Assembly: GCA_964058845.1 (NCBI GenBank)
Contig: CAXKVR010000140.1
Coordinates: forward strand, 372,001 to 436,000
Length of the DNA stretch: 64,000 nucleotides
Direction of reading: 5' to 3'
Origin: Carex sylvatica
Lineage: Eukaryota; Streptophyta; Magnoliopsida; Poales; Cyperaceae
The position numbers were made by a program, and so were the translations under genes. This document shows, one piece after another, positions 46,848-58,200 of the stretch (position 1 is its first letter; each line of letters opens with the position of its first letter). The notes under the pieces are model-generated. The model made no database searches. It was not told the origin of the DNA and saw only the letters and a list, made by a program, of their open reading frames with translations.

Positions 46848-49167
46848 TGTCACACCCCGGAACCAGGGGGCGCGACAGTTACGCCGTGAATATATATTTT
46901 CTATATACTCACGAGGCAAGAACGATGAGATGATTTATATTCATCCCAACTTTAACCAAAAATGCTTTAAACATTCAGACACGCAGTTAATTGAAATCAG
47001 ATAATTAAAACACATCCTACTTACAACACCTCCTACTTACAACACCTCCTACTTAACGAATTAAACATTTACACTACTTAATTAAAATCAATTTTACAAA
47101 GTCTGGTTCAAAGGTTATACACAACAAAATATGATCCGAGTACTTAACCAGTACAAAATGGATCATTAACTGAGGCATATCTATACCTATTCTTTCTTCT
47201 CCTCGCCGCACGATCTCGAAATCCTATTCCTTCTTTCCTGAAAAACCCACGAAGGGAAAAGGGGTGAGAAACTTATTCGCAGTTTCTCAGTGCAGAATTT
47301 AAATAGGGCTACTGGATTTGTAAGAAATCCATTATCAGAATTAAATTGATTCATTAGTATACTATTCAGTTATTTATTCGCTAATCATGAAATGCAATTA
47401 CTTAAAAAGGGAATTCAAGCGAGCTTCTACTATTATCACATTCGGAGAAAATCAAAACGGAATTATTCAGGATGTTTGGACCTAAATGCAAACTCTCTAA
47501 GTCAGGTTGGAAAGATAGAAATCAGTTATCTATCTTTGTCGGCTTAACCGTTCTATTGGTTCTGGTTTATAATTAAACATGCATATCAATCAGAATTTCA
47601 CGGATAGCAATAAAGTAATTCGATCAGAAACAAAGATTATCAATACAGTAACAGTTTCACATCAATCACTATACCGCAGTTCAGTATTCCAACAATCACA
47701 ATAATATATGTAATAACAGTATCCCCTACCCAACCGGTACTGGGTTCAGTGGGGTCATTCCCCAAATGCGCATATGGTTCCTGAGGCAAAGTCTAGCGTC
47801 GACTCTAGACTTTGCAATAACTATGATATAATATAACAATATCAATTCAGTACTGTGGTTTCATTCCATTATCAGAATCAAAGGAACAGTAAAATCGGTA
47901 AAACCATACCAATATGCTAGATCATCCTAAATATAGCAATTCCGATATATCATTTACTTAACTATGCAATAATGCTATGATGCATGCAATTAGAAATTCA
48001 ACATGCCATTTATACGTAACTATTTAATTCTTAAAAATAAATCCCAAAACAGATCCCGTGAACCCCCGCACCTGATCACGTAAGATGCGTAGAGAATCAG
48101 CTATCACTAGATTCCGAACTTCCGACGATTTCGCTGAATCGTACTCGATAGGGTCTATGCCTATGTTAATAAAGCATAGATGAATTAATAAAAGAAATTC
48201 AATCGATTTAAATACAAGTCAAGTCGATTATCGAGTCATAATGTTTCAAATCAAATTCGAATTCGAAATTTCACCAAAAATCTAACAAATCACTTGAATT
48301 AGGGTTTCCAAGAGAAAAGGAAGACAAATCATATCAATTATCACAAATTAACAACTAATCGAGCTAGAACTCGATTACTGAAACCCTAATTCGAATTTCA
48401 ACCGAAATCACGACAAATCGAATAATTTAGGATTTTCAAGGAATTGCAAAAGAGAAAGAAATACCAAATTGAAGCTTTAGAATCGATCAAGGATCGTCAA
48501 TTCAGCTCGAATCTCGATTTCCCGATCAGTTCGATCAGTTTCCGCGCTTAAATTTTCTCTCTCTCTCTCTTTCTCTTTTTCTTTCGGCTAACCTAACTCT
48601 CTCTTTTTATTTCCGTGGAAAATGAAAGAAGAAGGAGGATTTTAATTAATAATTGAAATTTTGCAAATAAGTCCCTCAAAAATAACAAAATTACATCTCA
48701 GTGCGGATCATTCATCCGCACTGCGGATCCTCTCCATCCGCACTGCGGTCTCTCCAGCCGTACTGCGGATCACCCAGTCGCATTCACTGCGCAGAAAAAA
48801 AAGTCCGAGCCTAGTGCGGACGCACTGAGGCCAGTGCGGATGCTCCCATCCGCATTCAGTACTTAGCGAAATTTTCAGAAGAGTACAGAACTCACCCGCA
48901 GTGCGTGTGCCCATCCGCACCACCATCCGCACCCAGAGAAATTACAGCCGTTTATTAAGGAACTTGTCCCAGTGCGGGTGAAGCCACCCGCAGTGCGGGT
49001 CATCCATCCGCACTGGACCATTTTTCTATATTATAATTCAATTTTCGACGCCTTAACTCAATCAGTCAGTATAAAAATATTTCCAAGCATTAGACCTTTA
49101 ACTTTTAAAACTATATTTAATTTAATCTTTTGAAATCTTATTATTTTAAAAGTTCCACTACGTTACA
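46848..49167 (-). repeat. 5' LTR of the Ty3/gypsy element
   Basis: Same length as the 3' LTR with constant offset 7103. Differences noticed: T/C at 40621 versus 47724, T/G at about 40790 versus 47893, and A/G at about 41765 versus 48868. It would drive transcription leftward. Confidence 0.96.
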
Positions 49168-49172
49168 GATGG

Positions 49173-51537
49173 CCTCTACTTCTGCCCTAGAGAAGGACTC
49201 CTGGTTCCCAGCATTTATCAACCCAGACACAACCAATGTGACATGGTTCTACCTTTCTCAGGTGGTTGGTATTTGCACCCTTTGTTCAAGCAAGCTTCTA
49301 ACGCCTAAGATGCGTCCATGGCTAGGGGGACCAATGGCTGTCAGAAATAAGGTGCTGTCGTCCAGTTCAGCATTGGCCTCATCAGCCCTCATTTTCTTAA
49401 CCTTCCTCTATTAGAATAAGTAAAGGTTGAGAAATGTATTATTTCCTAAATTGGCCTGCTGAAATATTTTTATACATAGTCTGCAAGGCATGAGACCAAT
49501 GTTGTGATCTATAATACTAGTTTATGTGAGCTATGCATTAAAGTTAAAATTAAGATGATATTATTTTATAAAGGGTACTACAGTGACCTACTTTACTGAG
49601 TTAGGGTTAGGGTTTGGTACATTTGTGTTGGAACTCATTGGTAGCCACACAACCTTTAAAAAAAATTACACTAGTAAAATTGTACTTACATAAGGTTTCT
49701 CTTTTTTACGGTTTGTAAATTGCAAGGAGTTGACATCAAACTTGTGATGTGAGGAGGAAGTCTCCTTAGCTGCTGGATTCACTCCCCCGTGACCATCACT
49801 GTTTTTAGTGATTTGAATTTTACTCTACTTAGCAGCACTTAATTGGGCCATAACTGGTGATACGCCATTTTGTCTTGCACAGTGAATATGGATATAAAGG
49901 TCCTCCATGGTTGGCTTTTTTTTTTCCCTTGAACAAAGTTGTCTCCAGATGAAAAGGAAAAATGACATTTAAATGTTAGATTCTTTTTATTGTGGAAATA
50001 GTAGAATGAACACTATAAAATTGCAAGAGATGTATCTTGTAAAACTATACTATGAATACATGAAAACATAAGAATGGAACTAAAAAATAGAAAAGATGTA
50101 TCCAGCCAAAGCATAAGACCAGTATATGGGTTATACATTTTTTTTTCTTTCTCGAGGACAATAGAAAAAACTCAAGTAAGACAAGTATATGTCCTTGCAA
50201 GCTCTAATAATATAAAATGATAAATTATATGCTAAAACAACAACTAAAATACTAACAATAACAATACACAAAAGTGTTTTCAGTATCAGAGTTCACAGTT
50301 GCATTTGACTGCTTACCAGTAACTCACCTTAGTGTTTTGGGTTCCAAGAAGTCAATCTAATTAGATACAAATAAATCAAATTGGGTACAAAAGAAGTTTG
50401 AGGTAACCCTTTATGATGATTAATTTGCTAGAAAATATGAAATTGTAACGTAATATTGGAATGTAATTTAGTATAAGGATGTCTACCTACCAGTTTCTCA
50501 AAATGTTAGTGAGCACTAACTGATCCAGCGTAGTGGGAGATCACATTTCTGTCATTTTTGCAGTTCTCCTAGTTTTGTTTACTGACCAGTTGCCACTCAT
50601 CTGTGAACCAGATATCGCAAAGACCTTGCCAAAATTGAGGTTGAGTACACCAATGTGGCACCCACGCTTTCCATGCTACAATCTCCCAACCATATAACTT
50701 TATGCGCTTCACCCTTGCTTTACCCAACGCCTCACAGTACCTTTTGCTTGCTATGGTCTCGAGTACTTCACGACAACGGTCAGGATCTTCATCTTTTGCA
50801 TATATATACCTCTCCTACATCCAAGAAAATTAGGGAGTTCACATCCAATGAATTCAGGATATGCAGACAATGAATTTAGAGAGAATGAAGTGGTGTAGTA
50901 AATTGAGGATATCAACACGAGACCTACCTCAAATTGAGGAAAAATGCAAGTTTTGGTCAATATTTATAATATTTATTTCAATGCTTATTCAATGACTAGT
51001 TTAGTCAAAAGTATGTATAGGTTGTTTATTATGAAGCAAGGCACCAGTAATTAAAAAATGCTCAACAATCCTACTTAATTAGTTGCAATTAAGAACCAAA
51101 GAATAGCAAGGGTATAAAAAAGCTGATGCACTGCACTATTTCCTAAATGAGCATCAGTTGCAATTAGGAACCCATGCACTTATTATATTTTATACCTAGA
51201 AATCAAGGGTTACAATGTGTATTTCCTAATGGATAAATTAAACAAACTTTTGCTAAAATATGAATCTACAAAGAAGAATGAATGTTACTAGAAAATCCCT
51301 CTCCACGGCCAACTTCGAATCTTTGTCGAATCCATGAAAGGATCTTAATGGTCCAGGCATGTGTTTAAGGGCAGTCCTAGTGATCGTTGCTTTTATCAAC
51401 CTTGGATTTTTTGCACAACTGAACTCGCGTTGCCCAACCACCCATATCTCTGGTCGTTGTTCGGTGTCGTCTTTCACCAGTCTTATAGCTGCAAGGCCTC
51501 GTCCCTTTTTCTTTGGAGGTTATGTTGGTGTGATTTA
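49173..51537 (-). pseudogene. Transposase_24 (PF03004)-like gene, 5' part
   Basis: Minus-strand blocks in order. About 51537-51280: KGRGLAAIRLVKDDTEQRPE, QREFSCAKNPRLIK, RTALKHMPGPLRSFHGFDKD. 50814-50506: ERYIYAKDEDPDRCREVLET, AWKAWVPHWCTQPQFWQGLC, then an in-frame TAG within SKQN-ENCKNDRNVISHYAGS, resembling the family's F..S..NK.NR....HxxGS core. About 49920-49690: MEDLYIHIHCARQNGVSPVM and a stop. 49412-49173: MRADEANAELDDSTLFLTAI, GPPSHGRILGVRS (family motif GPxxxGRxxG), then SRAEVEAI at the insertion point. Plant CACTA elements often carry this family; its exact role is unclear. Stops make this copy inactive even without the retrotransposon. Confidence 0.65.
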
Positions 51538-51539
51538 AC

Positions 51540-52639
51540 CTTCGGGTGCAACATTCAAATTATGTTGGTAATAATTATTTGTATACAACAATATATGATA
51601 ATTCTATACTTCATTGCATAATTAAATGAACTTAACACATTAAATTATGTTGTTTTGCATGAATATTGCATGTATGGATCACATCCTCTATGCTTGTCTA
51701 TGAAACATAAACTCTTGCAATGCGAGGTAATGAAGATGCGGTGAAATAAAATATGCGGTGGTTGATCGAAACTGTTGAAACTGAAGAGCACTACGTATAT
51801 TGTCATTGCGAAAAAGTTTTGTTAAGTAAAATTTACGCAAACTCCTCCATCCATTTGACCAAATATTGAAGCATCAAATGGCTACAAACACTTTCCATTG
51901 GATCAAAAGAAAGACATCTCATTTTTTACTATATTTTGTATTCCTTATGTTAATTCTTATGCCTTTATCATTTCAAAATAAGTTTCGGGTCATTTCATCG
52001 AAGATCTACCGTTCAAAATTCACTTCAAAATGAACGGTCATAAAATAATTTACACATTACTAGGGGCAAAATATGATGAAACTTGACAAAATTGGTGTTA
52101 TTGAGTGTGATTTGGCCATATATTATTTCAAAAATTATTCGGAATTTTTATGACATTTTTTCATACAAGTTTATGTATAGATCAGTAAAAATGAAGAACA
52201 GCAGCAAATCCCATGCCCTCTGATTGGAGATAGATGGTATTGATCTATTAATTTGGAAATCTACTGTTTAGAGAGTGGCAATACTTTGAAGTAACGAAAT
52301 ATTTCATTTTTGATCCAACCCTAGATGCTGCACAGGATGCTTCAATATTCGAGCATGGATTATATGATGCTACTCTGATCAATTAAGGAAAAATGTGTTA
52401 CCTTAGGCCCAAAAATATCGGGTGGGTGCGAAAGTAAATAAATGTCTCTTCATTGCATACTGTTAATCTGTTATTATGAATGAATAACATGGACCTGTTA
52501 TTACGATCCTTACCCTCATATCAATTAAGAATTCAATCTCAAGGGAATTTATACGCAAATCTCAATAAACACAAACAGTTGGGATCAGAATAACAGGTTC
52601 GAATTATTATTTCAGAAAAATAGCGGACTTGTTACCCTT
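51540..52639. other. Intergenic DNA, no feature recognised
   Basis: AT-rich unique-looking sequence between the divergent minus-strand Transposase_24 gene and the plus-strand gene region. No conserved ORF, TIR or LTR was identified. Confidence 0.5.
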
Positions 52640-53956
52640 CACACATGACACAAGGCCACAAGAGAGAACCCCGGACATAGAAATTTTTTTTTAAATCCAT
52701 TTCGAAAGCTCTCTTCTCTTTACCAAAACTAGCCGATGCTCACTCTTCCTTGCCACTCGTGGTCTCTCTTCCTTCACCACCCCGCTCCGATCTGGTCCGT
52801 TAGAGGCTCTCCCCCACTAGCGCTCCTATCTAACTCGCTCAAATATAAGTCACCACCAATCTTCTCTCTACTAGGCTGATTAATTGCAAGTGGTAAGTTC
52901 TCTCTTCTCTTCATTATCTCTACTAGAGTTTCGTTAATTTGGTGATCACTATTGCTGGTAGAACAAAGGGTTTAATTTGCTGGTTAGTTAATTATTATTT
53001 TTTCCTATTAATTTAGGGTTTTGGTAATGTAGGCTTTTGGTAATGTAGGGTTTTGATAATGTAGGGTTTTTTTAAACAGAGGTGCTATTCTCAAGTCAAT
53101 AATTTCAAATATACGAGTACAATCAATCCTTTCTAACATGTAATTTAATGAATTTGTAATCTAGGGAAGTTGTGATTTTGACTCAATCATTTCTAGCATG
53201 TATGGGAATGAAAGGGTTTTATTATTTTACTTTATATTTAAAAGGGGGTAGTTCTGATTTGGTCATATGCTAGGGTTTCTTAATGTTACATATTATTACA
53301 TGTCTGCCAATGATTTTACTAATGAGCTCTTATGATTTTTTTCTTTTTTAGTTGAGATACATCATGTCCGATAATGATGAAGTCTCACAGTTCAAGTTAG
53401 TTGGTCGCCAAAAATCTCTGAGGCTGCGTAAACCTGGAGAAGAAGAGGATGATTATGTTGGGCCATCCTTAGCCCACAAAGCCATACTGAAGAAAATCAA
53501 AGCAAGGGGGTCACCAATATTTATCCGACACCCATCACTTCTACAGTCACCGAAAATCTCCCATCCAAATAATATAGCAACTGAAACCATTGAGACCCCA
53601 CCCTTTTGCATGATAAAGAACATGTTGCCCAAACACTGCCATGTAAGCTATCAGAGGCGTCATAGACAATGAATACAACGTCTGAAACTATTGAGACCCC
53701 TAGTCATGTGCACAACGAAGAACCTGTTGCCCAATCTCTACCATGTAAGCCGTCAAAGGCATCCCAGCCACTGAAGTCACCACCTCCTAAAACCCCTGCG
53801 TCCCCAGGAGATGTTACAACGCCTATTCTGGAACCAGAGCAAAGGGTTGACAAGCCTGTCAGACGCCGTTGCCGCGGCAACAAGTCAAGCCCTTTGCTGC
53901 CTACACACCGCTCACCAAGGCTGCAAGGTAAATTTAAAATCTATTTTTCAAATTAA
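52640..53956 (+). pseudogene. Unrecognised plus-strand gene region (possible CACTA-carried gene)
   Basis: A CT-rich 5'-UTR-like segment (52700-52905) is followed by a donor-like GTAAGT (about 52903) and an acceptor TTTTTTAG before an ATG at 53364. The frame reads MSDNDEVSQFKLVGRQKSLR and GEEEDDYVGPSLAHKAILKK, then loses frame at about 53670. A second frame (53669-53956) continues with TSETIETPSHVHNEEPVAQS and ends with a basic RSPRLQGK. About 98 bp containing ETIETP is tandemly repeated (53580-53677 and 53678-53775), with the first copy out of frame. I do not recognise the family. The highly basic, Pro-rich composition could be a DNA-binding accessory protein. Confidence 0.35.
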
Positions 53957-54249
53957 TCTGGTGCTTTGCTAAAATAACTTAGCTCGAATTGATATGGTGT
54001 TTGAGTTTACTGAATTGATCTGGTGCTTGGATTCATACAATTATAACTTAGACTTATTTGTATGAGAACTAACATAAGTCATGGTGCCTTATTTGAGTAT
54101 ACTGAATTTGACCAAGTATAATCAAAAGGAAATAAGTTGAAGGAATCACCTTAGACTGATTTTATCTTTAGTTTAAGTTTATTGTACTTGACCAATTATA
54201 GTCATGGTGCCATTATATTTAGTTTGAAATATGTTTATCTAATATTGAG

Positions 54250-54645
54250 ATGTCGTGTTTAGGAACTGGACCTGCTGAAACTGCCAACTCGACCCATGAC
54301 AGTCAAGCTGAACCTGCTAGAACACCCATCCCGACCCTTGACAATTCAACTAGACTTGCTGAAATTGCCAATCCGACCCATGACAGTCAAGCTGGACCTA
54401 CTCGAACACCCAACCTGACCCCTGACAATTCAACTGGACCTGCTAAAACTACCAACCCGACCCCTGATAAACAAACTGGACCTGGTAAAACCCTAAACCT
54501 AACCCCTGACAACCAAACTGGACCTGCTGAAACCCTAAACCCGACCCCTAACAATTCATCACCACCAATGTCTCCGTATAAGTCTTCCAATGGCCCCCCA
54601 TGTCTCCCAGCAGCCCCTCATGTCAAGGGAGGCTGGGACAACTGA
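54250..54645 (+). pseudogene. Pro/Thr-rich repeat-encoding exon
   Basis: The frame carries about six degenerate repeats of the type GPAETxNPTPDNQT (about 14-15 residues each), then PPMSPYKSSNGPPCLPAAP. It probably belongs to the same disrupted gene as 53364-53956 and precedes the TNP2-derived frame. No function can be assigned. Confidence 0.4.
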
Positions 54646-55270
54646 ATCAGAATCACCGCCACACCAGTCAGATTTCGACTGGTCTGATTGGGTCTACAGA
54701 CAAGTTGCCAATCAGCACTCTTTTAGGCATGGGGAAAAAAACAAGGATAATGAAAAGGCGCGGAAAGATTTGGCTCTCATTTGCAATTGACCCACTCATA
54801 ACTTAGCCCCAGACACGGATCATCCAGAAAAGCTGTTAAAACCAAAGGCTTCCTTCACACTATCTCTACCACACAAGAGGAAGGTTTTAATATGGCTCAA
54901 GAATTTAGTAAAGTTCCCCGATGGCTACGCATCAAGTTGGTCAAGGTGTGTAAACCTCAAAACAAACAGCCTAACTCGGCTAAAAAGCCATGATTTCCAT
55001 GTGTTCATGGAGTGACTACTTCCACTCGCTTTTAGAAACTTTGTCCCTGATTACGTATGAGATATTTCGTGTGAGATTTCAAGCTTCTTTACAGAGATTT
55101 GTGCCAAAGAGCTTGCTCCATCCCATATCGACCAATTAGAAAAGGATATTCCAGTCACAATATGCAAAATGGAAAAGATATCCCCTCCGTCATTTTTTGA
55201 TTCCTTGGAGCATCTTGAGGTCCATGTCTATCAGGAGGCTAGATTGGATGGACTAGTAAGGGCTCGATAG
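54590..55270 (+). pseudogene. CACTA TNP2-like C-terminus (DUF4218) fragment
   Basis: One frame with stops at 54788, 55013 and 55058 carries KDNEKARKDLALICN, KPKASFTLSLPHKRK, WLKNLVKFPDGYASSWSRCV, RLKSHDFHVFME, LLPLAFRNFVPDYV, ICAKELAPSHIDQLEKDI, CKMEKISPPSFFDSLEHLEV and YQEARLDG. These are the DUF4218 signatures that follow the catalytic domain in TNP2 transposases of En/Spm (CACTA) elements. The catalytic Transposase_21 domain is absent. The 81-bp array begins right at its end. Confidence 0.85.
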
Positions 55271-58200
55271 ATGCACCACACTAGTAGTATCTCCAGATGG
55301 CAAGAGAAGAGGCTAGTTGTAACCCTAATACAGCACTCCGATTGGAGGTCTTTGCAACACACTAGTAGTATCTTCATATGGCAAGAGAAAAGGTTAATTG
55401 CAACCCAAATACAACACTCCAATTGAAGGTCTTTCTAGCACTCTAGTAGTATCTTCATATGGAAAGAGAAAAGGGTAATTACAACCCTAATACAACACTC
55501 CAATTAAAGGTCTTTTGTAGAACTCTAGTAGTATCACCATATAGTAAGAGAAGATGATAGTAACAACTTTAAAATAACACTACAATTGAAGGTCTTTGCT
55601 CTAGTAGTGTCTTTAGATTACAAGAGAAGAGGGAAGCTGCAACTCTAATACAACACTCCATTAGTGTCTCCAGATGGCAAGAGAAGATGGTGGTTGCAAC
55701 TTAAATACAACACTCAAATTGAAGGTGTTTGCAGCACACTACTTTTGTTTCCATATGGCAAAAGAATAGGGTACTAGCAACCCTAATACATTACTCCAAT
55801 TAAAGGTCTTTGCAGTACTCTAGTAGTGTCTTCCAATGGAAAGAGAAGGGGGAAGTTGCAACCCTAATACAACACTCCAATTGAAGGTCTTTACAACATT
55901 CTAGTAGTGTCTCTAAATTGCAAGGAAAGATGGCAGTTGCAAACCTAATACAGCACTCCAATTAAAGATCTTTACAGCACATTAGTAGTATCTCCATATG
56001 ACAAGGGAAGAGGGTAGTCGCACGCAATCCTATTATAATACTCCAATTGAAGGTCTATGCTGCAAGAGTATCCATATGACAAGAGAAAAAGGTGGTCGAA
56101 ACCCTATTGCAACAATCCAATCGAAGGAGTTTGCAGCACTCTAATAGCATCTCTAGATGATAAGAGAAGAGGGTGGTTGAAACCGTAATACAACACTCCA
56201 ATTAAAGATGTTTGCAGCAATGTAATAGTGTCTTGATATAGTAACAGAAGAGAGTGGTAACAACTCTAATACAACACTCCAATTGAAAGTCTTTGCAGCA
56301 CTCTATCAGTGTCTACAAATGGCAAGGAAAGAGACAAGTTGTAGCCATAATACAACGCTTCAATGGAATGTCTTTGCAACACTCTAGTTGTGTCTCCAAA
56401 TGGTAAGGGAAGATGGTAGTTGAAACCCTAATACAACACACCAATTGAAGGTCTTTGATGCACCCTAGTAATGTCCCCATATGGTAAAGGAAATGGGTTG
56501 TCACAATCCTATTAGAATAATCCAATTGAAGGAGTTTGCAACACTCTAGTAGTGTCTCCAGATGGCAAGAAAAGATGGTTGTTGCAACCATAATACAACA
56601 CTCCAATTGAAGGTGTTTGCAGCAACCTAGTAGTGTCTTGATATGGTAACAGAAGATGGTAGTAACAACTCTAATACAACACTCCAATTAAAGGTCTTTT
56701 GCAGCACTCTATCAATGTCTACAAATGGCAAGGAAAGAGAAAAGTTACAACCCTAATACAACACTCCAATTGAAGGTGTTTGCACCATACTGGTAGTATC
56801 TCCAGATGGCAAGAAAAGAGGCTAGTTGTAACCCTAATACAACACTCTGATTGGAGATTTTTGCAGTACACTAGTAGTATCTCCATATGACAAGCGAAGA
56901 GGGTAATTGCAACCCTAATACAAAACTCCAATTGAAGATCTTTGTAGCACCCTAGTAGTGTCTCCATATGGTATGAGAAGAGGGTACTAACAACTCTAAT
57001 ATAACATTGCAATTGAAGGTCTTTGCAGCACTATAGTAGTGTTTTAGACGACAAAAGAAGAGGGTAGATGCAACCCTAATACATTCTATTAGTGTCTCCA
57101 GATGACAAGAGAAGAGGATGGTAGTAATCCAAATACAACACTCCAATTTAAGATGTTTACAACACACTAGTTTTGTCTTCAGATGGCAAGAGAATAGGAT
57201 AATAGCAATCCTAATACATTACTGTAATTTAAGGTCTTTGCAGCACTCTAGTAGTGTCTTGAAATAGGAAGGGAAGAGGATAGTTGAAACCCTAATACAA
57301 CACTCTAATTGATGGTCTTTATAGCATTCTAGTAGTGTTTTCAAATTGTAAGGCAAGAAAACAGTTGGAAACCTAATAAAACACTCCAATTAATGGTCTT
57401 TACATCACACTAGTAGTGTTTCCATACGACAAGGTAGGAGGGTAGTTGCAACCCTGTTACAACACCCTAATTCAAGGAATTTGCAGCACTCTAGTAGTTA
57501 CTCCAGATGGCAAGAGAATATGATGGTTGAAATCGTAATACAACACTCCAATTAAAGATGTTTGCAGCAATCTAGTAGTGTCTTGATATAGTAACAGAAG
57601 AGAGTGGTAACAACTCTAATACAACACTCCAATTGAAAGTCTTTGCAGCACTCTATCAGTGTCTACAAATGGCAAGGAAAGAGACAAGTTGCAGCCATAA
57701 TACAACGCTTCAATGGAATGTCTTTGCGACACTCTAGTTGTGTCTCCAAATGGTAAGGGAAGATGGTAGTTGAAACCCTAATACAACATACCAATTGAAG
57801 GTCTTTGTTGCACCTTAGTAATGTCCCCATATGGTAAGGGAAATGGGTTGTCACAACCCTATTAGAATAATCCAATTGAAGGAGTTTGCAACACTCTAGT
57901 AGTGTCTCCAGATGGCAAGAAAAGATGGTTGTTGCAACCATAATACAACACTCCAATTGAAGGTGTTTGCAGCAACCTAGTAGTGTCTTGATATGGTAAC
58001 AGAAGATGGTAGTAACAACTCTAATACAACACTCCAATTAAAGGTCTTTTGCAGTACTCTATCAATGTCTACAAATGACAAGGAAATAGACAAGTTACAA
58101 CCCTAATAAAACACTTCAATTGAAGGTGTTTGTACCACACTGGTAGTATCTCCAGATGGCAAGAGAAGAGGCTAGTTATAACCCTAATACAACACTCTGA

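Larger units (their letters stand above)
39740..49172 (-). mobile_element. Complete young Ty3/gypsy chromovirus (Tekay/Del-like)
   Basis: All parts are present. The target duplication is GATGG (39740-39744, 49168-49172). LTRs of equal length are at 39745-42064 (3') and 46848-49167 (5'). There is a PBS matching initiator tRNA-Met, one intact Gag-Pol ORF, a chromodomain at its C-terminus and a PPT. By eye the LTRs differ at about three sites in 2320 bp, so the insertion is very recent. It lies inside an exon of the Transposase_24 gene; reading across the empty site restores one continuous frame. Confidence 0.96.
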
